A stretch of DNA of 25,042 nucleotides from CAZDUS01 sp964609375 (GTDB lineage: Bacteria; Verrucomicrobiota; Kiritimatiellia; CAIKKV01; CAITUY01): NCBI GenBank assembly GCA_964609375.1, contig CAZSSA010000028.1, positions 1 to 25,042 on the forward strand. The letters run 5' to 3'. This document shows positions 16,261 to 23,168 of the stretch, one piece after another. The notes beneath the pieces were generated by a model, which saw only the letters and a list, made by a program, of their open reading frames with translations, searched no databases and was not told the DNA's origin. Every line of letters starts with the position of its first letter. Within the stretch, counting starts at the first letter, position 1. Both the position numbers and the translations under genes were made by a program.

Positions 16261-16274
16261 AACCCTATAGGGTT
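16261..16274. promoter_or_regulatory. 14-bp perfect palindrome at predicted transcription start
   Basis: AACCCTATAGGGTT is an uninterrupted 14-bp palindrome starting 4 bases after the candidate -10 element, over the likely start of transcription. Position and symmetry fit an operator. A few such palindromes are expected by chance in 25 kb, so the location is the stronger argument. Confidence 0.5.
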
Positions 16275-16337
16275 GAATGCCTTTCTTCGTATTCCGCCAC
16301 ATCGGCACAACGAGACACCAACCGGGAGATATTGGTT

Positions 16338-16694
16338 GTGAAAATTTCGCTAAACCTGAGACAAAACGATACCTACACCTCGGACATCGACAGGGAAAAG
16401 GCGTTGGATCGGGATGTTCTGGCCTGTCGAAAAGGCGACTGGGAAGCAAAATCAAGGGTCATTAATGCATTCATGCCTTTGATCACCTCCCTTGCCAAAA
16501 AACGGTCTAACGACATTGCCTCCATCAACCGCTACATCGAAGGCGGTAAAGATGGCTTAATGCTCGCGACCCGGCATTTCAAGGATACGTCCAACACGAA
16601 ATTCCAGATCTTCGCCCTGCGCTATGTTGAGGAAGCAATGAAAAAGGTGGATCACCCTGGACTGCTGACTCGGCTATTTACTATTTTCCGCTAA
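16338..16694 (+). CDS. Stand-alone sigma-70 region 2-like protein
   Basis: A 118-residue protein whose residues 36-103 fit sigma-70 region 2. VINAFMPLITSLAKKRS resembles region 2.1. The stretch at 64-82 (INRYIEGGKDGLMLATRHF) resembles the core-binding region 2.2. KFQIFALRYVEEAMKK (88-103) aligns with the KFSTYAxWWIRQAI-type 2.3/2.4 helix. There the melting tryptophan pair is replaced by Arg95-Tyr96 and the following Arg by Glu98. No region 3 or 4 exists here or in a neighbour, and I see no frameshift remnant before trmB. The GTG at 16338 has GGGAG 9 bases upstream; a TTG at 16332 is too close to it. It may act as a co-sigma or decoy binding RNA polymerase core, like RsoA in Bacillus. The fold call is motif-based; function is inferred. 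Confidence 0.65.
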   Translation: MKISLNLRQNDTYTSDIDREKALDRDVLACRKGDWEAKSRVINAFMPLITSLAKKRSNDIASINRYIEGGKDGLMLATRHFKDTSNTKFQIFALRYVEEAMKKVDHPGLLTRLFTIFR

Positions 16695-16712
16695 TCATAC
16701 CCCACACAACTC

Positions 16713-17333
16713 ATGGTGCGAGAGCGAACTACCTGCCGCGAATTTACGGATAAATATATTCTCCCTGCCGATTCCGATTCGCTTTCCGCTGCACTTCAAT
16801 CGTTCCTTCACCAGGGTAAACCGGTCGAAGTGGATCTGGGGTGCGGACGCGGCCGGTTTCTGCTCGCCAGGGCAAACCGCTATCCCGATACCGCCTTTAT
16901 TGGCATCGAACGCGTGACCCTCCGCCTGCAGAAAGTCGATACGCGCGCCACGAACGACGGCCTTGCTAATATCCGCCTGATCCGCGCCGAAGTACTCCCC
17001 GTCCTTCATGAGATTCTGCCATCCGTCTGCGTTTCCACTTTTTACCTGTATTTCCCCGACCCGTGGCCGAAACGCCGCCATCATATCCGCCGCCTGGTCT
17101 CACCAGAGTTTATCAACGGAATCCACCGGACACTGGTTCCCAATGGCATCATGCATATCAGCACCGATCATGCCGACTACTTCGTCGCGATCGAAAAGAC
17201 CTGGGAAAAAGACCCGAGATTTCAAAAGGTCGCCCCTTACATTCCACCGGACGAGGAAGAAACCGATTTCGGAATGCTCTTCCGCCGGCAAGGACTACCA
17301 ACGCATCGTTGCTCTTTTCAAAAACTCGCCTGA
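16713..17333 (+). CDS. trmB: tRNA (guanine-N7)-methyltransferase TrmB
   Basis: TrmB forms m7G46 in the variable loop of tRNAs, using SAM. The 206-residue Rossmann-fold enzyme shows motif I VEVDLGCGRGRFLL (38-51), IGIERV at 63-68, and the catalytic FPDPWPKRRHHIRRLV at 114-129. A later HISTDHADY matches the substrate-binding region. It is somewhat shorter at the N-terminus than E. coli TrmB (239 residues), as in many bacteria. It starts 18 bases after the sigma-like gene, so the two may share a transcript. It converges on the histidine kinase gene with a 64-bp gap. Confidence 0.95.
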   Translation: MVRERTTCREFTDKYILPADSDSLSAALQSFLHQGKPVEVDLGCGRGRFLLARANRYPDTAFIGIERVTLRLQKVDTRATNDGLANIRLIRAEVLPVLHEILPSVCVSTFYLYFPDPWPKRRHHIRRLVSPEFINGIHRTLVPNGIMHISTDHADYFVAIEKTWEKDPRFQKVAPYIPPDEEETDFGMLFRRQGLPTHRCSFQKLA

Positions 17334-17397
17334 AGGCCGAACCCGTTCTCCGAACCGTCACCTAGTGGAGGCGTCAATAAACAGGCATCCCTGCAAA

Positions 17398-18396
17398 TCA
17401 CATCCGCCGCGGCAACCTGAACCAGAACCGACTCCCCGGCGACTTGAGATCATCGGCATTCACAGGGCTATCCACGCCAATGACACCGCCATGGGCTTCC
17501 ACAGCCAGACGGCAAAATGTCAACCCCAACCCCGCCACACCACCATTGGGCCTCCCCCCGCCTTGAGTGAATTTCTCAAATACCTTGGACTGCAATTCCA
17601 AGGCAATCCCCGGCCCTTCATCGGTGACCGCTATTTTCACTTCCTCGTCAGTCGACACCAGACTCACAACCACAGCCGATCCTTCCGGCGCAAATCTGAC
17701 CGCATTGGCAACAAGATTCATGATCACCCGCACAATCAGTTCCCTGTCGGCAATCAAGGTAACCGGAGCCGATTGGATCGTAATCTGAAGATGCTTGAGA
17801 TCAGCAACCGATTTCACGCGGGTAACAGCATCCGCCATCAAGGAATGTCCATCGCACAGGCTTTTCTTCAGGGGCATTCCCGCCGATTCCAGCCGTGCGA
17901 TATCAAGCAAGGTGGAAACCAGCACCAGCATGTCTTCCGCAAATTCACGCGCACATGCCAGGAATCGTCCCGTTTCGGGGGATAGCTTCGGCCCCAATTC
18001 CCGCTTCAGCAACTGAAGACTCCCGTCAATCCCGGCAATCGCATGCTTAATGTCGTGCACAACAAAATGGCTCAAGTCATCCCGCCATCCTTCCAGCTCC
18101 TTGAGTTTTGCATAACTGACTTCGAGTTCGGACAACGCCTTTTCCATTGCCATCCATTTATCGCGCCCTGCATGCGCTTCCCTCCATACATACGAAGCGG
18201 CCAATAACAGGCAAAGCGACCAAAACACCATCACATCGGTCGTCCATTCCGATGTGAGCCACCCAAACCCATGTGCATCCCACGATTCCCCGTTACCCAG
18301 CATCATGACAAGCCGATGCATGGCAACAAGAATGGCGGTGATAATCGCCATCCACACCAGTATCGGTTTCTTAAATTGTGATAGTGTGAACTTCAT
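17398..18396 (-). CDS. Orphan membrane histidine kinase lacking a distinct sensor domain
   Basis: A 332-residue two-component histidine kinase. Two hydrophobic segments at about 12-33 and 53-71 enclose only about 20 residues outside the membrane, so there is no sizeable external sensor, and no HAMP or PAS domain is evident. The dimerisation H-box is FVVHDIKHAIAGI, with His114 the likely phosphorylation site; this is the HDxK-type box. The ATPase domain has the N-box NLVANAVRFAP (227-237), DEGPGI (259-264), VFEKFTQGGG and GLGLTFCRLAVEAHGG (289-304). No response regulator is encoded in the window. It follows fmt by 64 bases on the same strand. The stimulus might be sensed in the membrane or by a partner. 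Confidence 0.9.
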   Translation of the reverse strand: MKFTLSQFKKPILVWMAIITAILVAMHRLVMMLGNGESWDAHGFGWLTSEWTTDVMVFWSLCLLLAASYVWREAHAGRDKWMAMEKALSELEVSYAKLKELEGWRDDLSHFVVHDIKHAIAGIDGSLQLLKRELGPKLSPETGRFLACAREFAEDMLVLVSTLLDIARLESAGMPLKKSLCDGHSLMADAVTRVKSVADLKHLQITIQSAPVTLIADRELIVRVIMNLVANAVRFAPEGSAVVVSLVSTDEEVKIAVTDEGPGIALELQSKVFEKFTQGGGRPNGGVAGLGLTFCRLAVEAHGGVIGVDSPVNADDLKSPGSRFWFRLPRRM

Positions 18397-18460
18397 TGCT
18401 AGCCCCCGGTCCTCCGCTTGACCTTGAACATGCCTGATCCATTCCGACCTTCACCTCTTA

Positions 18461-19402
18461 TTACGTAACCTCTCCACAAACTTCAATACTACGCCCCCTC
18501 GCAAACGCCGCTCCACTCATCACCTTGCGGCCCTCAGGTTGCACCTCAACCAAACGCAACGCAAAACCATCCCCTGCCTGCACCAAGACACCCTCTTCAC
18601 CAACGCCCATCACAGTGCCAGGCTTCCCCTCTGATACCTCGATCCGTGTTTTCAATATCTTGATCCTCATCCTTGCCGCCCCCCCGACAAGTTCACAAAA
18701 ACAACCCGGCCACGGAGTGAATGCCCGCACACGGTTATGCAACGTCATCGCAGGCATCGTCCAGTCCATCCGGGCATCGGCCTTGCTGAGTTTTGGCGCA
18801 TAGGTTGCTTCTGACTCCTCTTGCCGCTCACGGGGCGCATTCCCTTCCCGTAACCGTTCAACCGTCTCCCCCAGGAGCTCCGCGCCCACTCGCGCCAGCA
18901 CTTCATGCAAGGTGCCGCCTGTATCCTCCGCACCGACGGCGACCACCCGCTGTAAAATAATGTCACCCGCATCCATCCGCTCATTGATGTACATGGTCGT
19001 GACCCCCGTAACCGTCTCCCCATTCGCAATCGCCCATTGAATGGGCGCCGCCCCACGATACTTCGGCAACAATGATCCATGAACGTTAATACACCCGAGC
19101 CGCGGAATAGCCAGTAACGCCGGCTTCAGCAATTGTCCATACGCCACCACCACCATGAGATCAGGCTTCAATCCGCGCAGCACGTCCAGATTCTCCGGCG
19201 TATTGATGCTTTCCGGCGACAACACCGGGATCCCCCGTTCACCCACAAATCGCTTTACCGGGCACCCGGCCACTTCAAGATTACGCCCCTTGGGACGATC
19301 CGGCTGCGTAACCACAGCCACCACTTCATCCGCCTTGGACTGCAAGAGCTGTTCCAGACAATGGCACGCAAACCCCGCTGTTCCCATAAACACAATACGC
19401 AT
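18461..19402 (-). CDS. fmt: Methionyl-tRNA formyltransferase
   Basis: Fmt formylates the amino group of methionyl-initiator tRNA, using 10-formyl-tetrahydrofolate. The 313-residue protein has the normal length. The catalytic triad is visible as Asn106 and His108 in CINVHGS and Asp144 in ERMDAGDII. The signature SLLPKYRGAAPIQWAI is at 110-125, and the C-terminal tRNA-binding domain contains RVRAFTPWPGCF. It starts 18 bases after the fumarase beta stop and is probably in the same transcript. The usual neighbour def (peptide deformylase) is not present here. Confidence 0.96.
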   Translation of the reverse strand: MRIVFMGTAGFACHCLEQLLQSKADEVVAVVTQPDRPKGRNLEVAGCPVKRFVGERGIPVLSPESINTPENLDVLRGLKPDLMVVVAYGQLLKPALLAIPRLGCINVHGSLLPKYRGAAPIQWAIANGETVTGVTTMYINERMDAGDIILQRVVAVGAEDTGGTLHEVLARVGAELLGETVERLREGNAPRERQEESEATYAPKLSKADARMDWTMPAMTLHNRVRAFTPWPGCFCELVGGAARMRIKILKTRIEVSEGKPGTVMGVGEEGVLVQAGDGFALRLVEVQPEGRKVMSGAAFARGRSIEVCGEVT

Positions 19403-19420
19403 AAGGTCAAATACTCCGCC

Positions 19421-20026
19421 TTAAGCTGTGAACGGTTCCGCTGAATCCAGTAATTTTCTCAACGCCCGGCGAGAATGATTCTGAACTCGCTGCAACAGGT
19501 TTTTCCCGCGTGAATCAATCGCCACAATTGCCGGAAAGTCTTTGAGTTCCAGCATCCACATGGCCTCGGTCAGCCCAAACTCCTTGCCGAAGTGAACTCC
19601 ATTCACAGCCGTCACCTTGTCCGCAAGAATCTGAGCCGCGCCGCCCACGGCATGCAAATAAACACAACCACCGGCCTTGCATGCTTTTTCTGTCGTCCGG
19701 CCCATGCTCCCCTTGCCAATGATCACCCGCACCCCATGCTCCTTGATAATCCTTGGCAGATAAAATTCTTCGCGTGTGGATGTGGTCGGCCCCGCCGCAC
19801 GGACCAACCAGCCATTCTCATGCCGGATGACCACCGGGCCACAGTGATAAACAGCCCCATGGCGGAGATCCACCGGACTCTTCCCTCCTTCATACAGGTA
19901 CTTATGAAGACGATCACGCCCCGTAAACACCAATCCACTCACCAGTACAGACTGTCCCACTTTTAAACCGGACACCTGCTCCGCTGTAAAAGGATAGATC
20001 AGACGTCGCGGATTCAATACAGCCAC
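19421..20026 (-). CDS. Class I fumarase/tartrate dehydratase, beta subunit
   Basis: The C-terminal (beta) half of a two-subunit [4Fe-4S] hydro-lyase of the FumA/TtdAB family, 201 residues. It shows VLVSGLVFTGRDRLHKYL near the N-terminus, then GAVYHCGPVV, AAGPTTSTREEFYLP and IIGKGSMG. The substrate is most likely fumarate/malate; tartrate dehydratase cannot be excluded. A GTG at 20026 is chosen as start: a strong GGAGGAGGG lies 8 bases upstream and the protein then begins where the family does. This start lies inside the alpha gene, giving a 13-base overlap and probable coupling. A start at 20083 would add an unrelated tail. Confidence 0.92.
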   Translation of the reverse strand: MAVLNPRRLIYPFTAEQVSGLKVGQSVLVSGLVFTGRDRLHKYLYEGGKSPVDLRHGAVYHCGPVVIRHENGWLVRAAGPTTSTREEFYLPRIIKEHGVRVIIGKGSMGRTTEKACKAGGCVYLHAVGGAAQILADKVTAVNGVHFGKEFGLTEAMWMLELKDFPAIVAIDSRGKNLLQRVQNHSRRALRKLLDSAEPFTA

Positions 20027-20901
20027 CGCTTTAACCCTCCTCCCGCACTCAGCAACACACCCCGCCTCCGGAAGGCCCAGCACATGTAGGATACCGTCAC
20101 AAAAAACGACGCCGGCACCCTGCTTAAGGCGCCGATTTTAACACCCAACAGCGAGGTCGCCCCACCCAAACCCATCGGTCCCACCTCCACCAACCGGCTC
20201 TCCTTCATCAACCGGTCCTCCAATTTCGCCAATACCTTGATCTCGGAACGGTCATCCAGCCGCCGGAGGAATTGCTGTTTGGAATTTTCATAACTTGTAC
20301 TCCGGTCGCCCCCGATGCACACCCCAAGCACACCCGGCGCACATCCATTCCCTCGCGCCGTTACAATGGCATCCAACAGGCAGCGCCGCACCCCCTCCAA
20401 ATCACGCCCCGCCCCAATCCGCTCGTCAGGCAAACTGTACTGCTGCCCGACGTTCTCGCACCCGCCCCCCTTCATCAGCAACCGGACATCGATGGTGCTC
20501 CGGGCACATTGCTCAAAACGAAATACCGGCGAACCATGCGAAACATTCGTCTCATAGGATTCCCCGGAAACAGAATCAATGGTGTTCTGCCGCAAGTAAC
20601 CCATTCGGGTGGCCCTCGCCACGGCCACCCTTGTCACCGCCACAAGCGCATTGGTGTCAAAGCCGACGGGTACGTGAAAGGTGAACACAAGCGTGCCGGT
20701 ATCCTGACACAACGGCGCATCCTGCTCACGGGCGCGGCGGATGTTCTCCAGAATCGTTTCAAGCACCCACCTCCCCCGACTGCCCTTGGGTTCCGTCACC
20801 GTCGCCCGCTTGAGTGCTTGCTCAACATCGGACGGCAAATCCACCGACGTCCGTCGGATTAATTCAAAAAGACTGGCTTCCCATTTGGAATGATTCTTCA
20901 T
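20014..20901 (-). CDS. Class I fumarase/tartrate dehydratase, alpha subunit
   Basis: The alpha half of the oxygen-sensitive class I hydro-lyase, which interconverts fumarate and malate (or dehydrates tartrate) with a [4Fe-4S] cluster. The 295-residue protein has the three expected iron ligands at family positions: Cys65 in CQDTGT, Cys187 in GCAPG and Cys274 in MCWAFRR. GPMGLGG at 241-247 is the conserved substrate-region loop. Where relatives often read GGGSEN, this one has GGGCEN (Cys148), an extra cysteine. It overlaps the beta gene. It starts 24 bases after the hemW stop, with no obvious ribosome site. It fits an anaerobic branch of the TCA cycle. Confidence 0.93.
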   Translation of the reverse strand: MKNHSKWEASLFELIRRTSVDLPSDVEQALKRATVTEPKGSRGRWVLETILENIRRAREQDAPLCQDTGTLVFTFHVPVGFDTNALVAVTRVAVARATRMGYLRQNTIDSVSGESYETNVSHGSPVFRFEQCARSTIDVRLLMKGGGCENVGQQYSLPDERIGAGRDLEGVRRCLLDAIVTARGNGCAPGVLGVCIGGDRSTSYENSKQQFLRRLDDRSEIKVLAKLEDRLMKESRLVEVGPMGLGGATSLLGVKIGALSRVPASFFVTVSYMCWAFRRRGVLLSAGGGLKRWLY

Positions 20902-20925
20902 CGTGCAATCTGGCGTTTACCATAA

Positions 20926-22116
20926 TCACGGCATGAGTTCAACAGCCACGTAGTCAGCCATCTCGCGCCCTCTGGGCGTCAGGCGCCATACCCCTCCGGC
21001 GACTTGAATCAACCCCTCGCCAGAAAGCTTCCTCAGCGCCTCCTGCCATCGCACGAGTACCGCATCGCCACACCCTGTATCCGCAACAATCCGGTCAGGC
21101 TTAACCCCTTCCGCCATCCTGAGACCGAACACCATCCTCTCGGACGCATCCATCTCCGGCGTTAATATATCCAGTTCCCGCTCCGCCCACACACCCCGCC
21201 TGGCCGCTTCAACATAGCCGGCAACATCTCCACGGGTAATCCATCGCTTACGGCCCACCCTGGACGCTGCCGCACAGCCGACACCAAGATAGTTTTCTCC
21301 GCGCCAACAGGACATGTGATGACGGCACTCATACCCCGGCTTCGCATAGTTGGATATTTCATACCGCCCATATCCCCCCGCTGACAGCGTCCTTTCGCCC
21401 AGACTTAACATGCGTAATTGCCGTTCATCGTCCAGAAGTTCGACATCCCCGCAGCGCGCCCGGTCCGCAAGTGCCGACCCCTCCTCGGAAGTCAGGGCAT
21501 AGACCGATAGATGGGTTGGATCCAAAGCCACCGCTTCTTTCAAGGTTTCAAGCCACCGCTTTTCACTTACTCCCGGCACACAGGCAATCAAATCCACTCC
21601 CCAATTCTCAAACCCCGTCTCCCGGATCGCATCGATGACCTTCATGGCATCCGCCGCCTGATGCCGGCGCCCGAGCGACATCAGGACATCATCGGAAAAG
21701 GATTGCACCCCCAGACTGATACGGTTAACCCCCGCCTCCCGCAGCAACTCCAGTTTTCGCAAGGTCAAGGATCCCGGATTCGCTTCCATACTCCATTCAA
21801 CATTGCCATCCGGCCTCCATTCCGGATCCATCAAGTGGTCGCGCAGCACCCGTATGAGCCTTTCCAACTGCAATTCCGATAACAACGAGGGCGTCCCGCC
21901 GCCGAAATACACGGTCTTCGGTGTAATCCAGCCAAGGTCACGACGCAAAAGCCCGGCCTCAACCTCAATGGCACTCAGCCAGTCATCCGCCAAGGAAGGC
22001 GTGAAAAAAGTGGAATAGAAAGCGCAATAGGAGCACTTGCCATCACAAAACGGAACATGAACATAAAGCCCGTCAATAACGGGTCTCTTGTCACGATTGG
22101 CAGGTGGCGCGTTCAT
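20926..22116 (-). CDS. hemW: HemW-type radical SAM protein
   Basis: A radical SAM protein of the HemN/HemW superfamily, 396 residues. The cluster motif HVPFCDGKCSYCAF places Cys24, 28 and 31 on the [4Fe-4S]. The missing fourth cysteine of HemN and the YCAF context point to HemW, a haem-binding chaperone-like protein, rather than a true coproporphyrinogen oxidase. GGGTPSLL at 72-79 is the SAM-binding motif, and SLGVQSF comes later. A winged-helix-like tail ends the protein (GEGLIQVAGGVWRLTPRG). Its start overlaps the PHP gene by 26 bases. Confidence 0.9.
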   Translation of the reverse strand: MNAPPANRDKRPVIDGLYVHVPFCDGKCSYCAFYSTFFTPSLADDWLSAIEVEAGLLRRDLGWITPKTVYFGGGTPSLLSELQLERLIRVLRDHLMDPEWRPDGNVEWSMEANPGSLTLRKLELLREAGVNRISLGVQSFSDDVLMSLGRRHQAADAMKVIDAIRETGFENWGVDLIACVPGVSEKRWLETLKEAVALDPTHLSVYALTSEEGSALADRARCGDVELLDDERQLRMLSLGERTLSAGGYGRYEISNYAKPGYECRHHMSCWRGENYLGVGCAAASRVGRKRWITRGDVAGYVEAARRGVWAERELDILTPEMDASERMVFGLRMAEGVKPDRIVADTGCGDAVLVRWQEALRKLSGEGLIQVAGGVWRLTPRGREMADYVAVELMP

Positions 22117-22936
22117 ACAATAGATCCACCAGATGATCAGGAATGGACAAATTGCCGAATCCGCACCCCATCCTGATATCGGGGTTGAGGGCCCCGTGAA
22201 AATCGGATCCGCCGGTAACCACCAGATTCAACTCACGAGCCAGTTCAAGACAAAGCCTCAGTTGCCCGGCATCATGTTCAGGATAATACGCCTCAATTCC
22301 CTGAAGCCCAATCCCCGCCAATTCGGTCACCAGTTCCCGTAACCCCTTTTTCCCGAGTCCAAGCGTGAACGGGTGCGCCAATACAGGAACTCCGCCGGCA
22401 CATCGGATCATATTCACACTCTCCCCGGCGGTCAGGCGATAGCGATCCTCATACGCCGGTTTCTTCTTTCCGAGATACCGGTCAAAGGCTTCGTCCTTGC
22501 TTCTCACATACCCGCGCGCCTTCAGGGCCTGCGCAAAATGGGGACGACCCACCACATCTTCTTTGGCATAGGCCGCCACTTCATCCCATGTCAACACCAA
22601 CCCCAATGCGTTCAGCTTCTGAAGAATCAGTTGATTCCTCTCCTCACGCCCCTTGCGGAATTTCACCAATTCGTGTTCCAGTGCCGTCGAGGCGGGATTG
22701 ATAAAATACCCCAGCATGTGCATCGTGCCATTCTTGGATTCCACGCTGATTTCCACCCCCGGAATACCGCGGATGCCGACCGCCGCGCAAGCGTCAAGAA
22801 AGGGCTGCACCCCGGTGGTTCCATCATGATCAGTCAACGCCGCTGCCGTAAGATTTACCTTCGCTGCTTCCGTCGCCAGCTGGGAAGGGGTCAGGCTTCC
22901 ATCGGAAAACGTCGAGTGCATATGCAGGTCAATCAT
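22091..22936 (-). CDS. PHP-domain phosphoesterase (TrpH/YciV type)
   Basis: A 281-residue PHP-domain metal-dependent phosphoesterase. The first motif is MIDLHMHSTFSDG (His5, His7 and Asp12 as metal ligands). LTDHDGTTG (34-42) is the second, GVEIS provides the glutamate, VPVLAHPFTLG supplies a further His, and GGSDFHG closes the site. The architecture resembles TrpH/YciV (RNase AM), linked to 3',5'-nucleotide bisphosphates and 5' ends of RNA; the substrate here is inferred only by family. The ATG at 22936 has AGGAG about 5 bases upstream. A longer in-frame reading runs through tRNA-Ala and is an artefact. The gene lies about 59 bases downstream of that tRNA. Confidence 0.92.
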   Translation of the reverse strand: MIDLHMHSTFSDGSLTPSQLATEAAKVNLTAAALTDHDGTTGVQPFLDACAAVGIRGIPGVEISVESKNGTMHMLGYFINPASTALEHELVKFRKGREERNQLILQKLNALGLVLTWDEVAAYAKEDVVGRPHFAQALKARGYVRSKDEAFDRYLGKKKPAYEDRYRLTAGESVNMIRCAGGVPVLAHPFTLGLGKKGLRELVTELAGIGLQGIEAYYPEHDAGQLRLCLELARELNLVVTGGSDFHGALNPDIRMGCGFGNLSIPDHLVDLLYERATCQS

Positions 22937-22995
22937 CAGTGCTCCTTGATCACCCGTGATACACACCGCGCGGGCCGCAGACTCGTCATATAACT

Positions 22996-23072
22996 TGGTG
23001 GAGGATATCGGGATCGAACCGACGACCTCTTGAATGCCATTCAAGCGCTCTACCAAACTGAGCTAATCCCCC
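22996..23072 (-). tRNA. tRNA-Ala (anticodon GGC)
   Basis: A complete cloverleaf can be folded by eye. The acceptor stem GGGGGAT pairs with ATCCTCC and contains the G3-U70 wobble that defines alanine tRNAs. The D arm includes AGCTCAG and GGTAGAGC. The anticodon stem is CTTGA/TCAAG with loop ATGGCAT, giving anticodon GGC, which reads GCC. The T arm contains GGTTCGATCC. The discriminator base is A, and CCA is encoded. It is transcribed from the minus strand between clpB and the PHP gene. Confidence 0.97.
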
Positions 23073-23105
23073 AAGCTTCTGACGGCGGGTCAAATAAGGT
23101 GGCGC

Positions 23106-23134
23106 ATACTGCCTGCTTATCTTAAGTTTGTCAA
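23106..23134 (-). promoter_or_regulatory. Promoter of tRNA-Ala
   Basis: On the minus strand, a perfect TTGACA -35 (23129-23134) is 17 bp from CAGTAT (23106-23111). The -10 has only 3 of 6 matches but keeps the critical second A and last T. A GC-rich GCGCC follows the -10, as at many stable RNA promoters. The start would be near 23099, giving a 5' leader of about 27 bases before the tRNA. It is the only clear promoter upstream of the PHP-to-kinase gene run. Confidence 0.6.
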
Positions 23135-23168
23135 CCACATCCCGCTCGTTTTTCACCCCGCTTTTTCA

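Noticed and set aside
17381..17394. Small hairpin between trmB and the kinase gene as a terminator
   Set aside because: The stem is only 4-5 bp with a G-T pair and the T tract is interrupted; too weak to call.
22937..23056. In-frame N-terminal extension of the PHP protein
   Set aside because: It translates the tRNA-Ala gene and its flank, a well-known annotation artefact. The ATG at 22936 has a good ribosome site and gives the family N-terminus.
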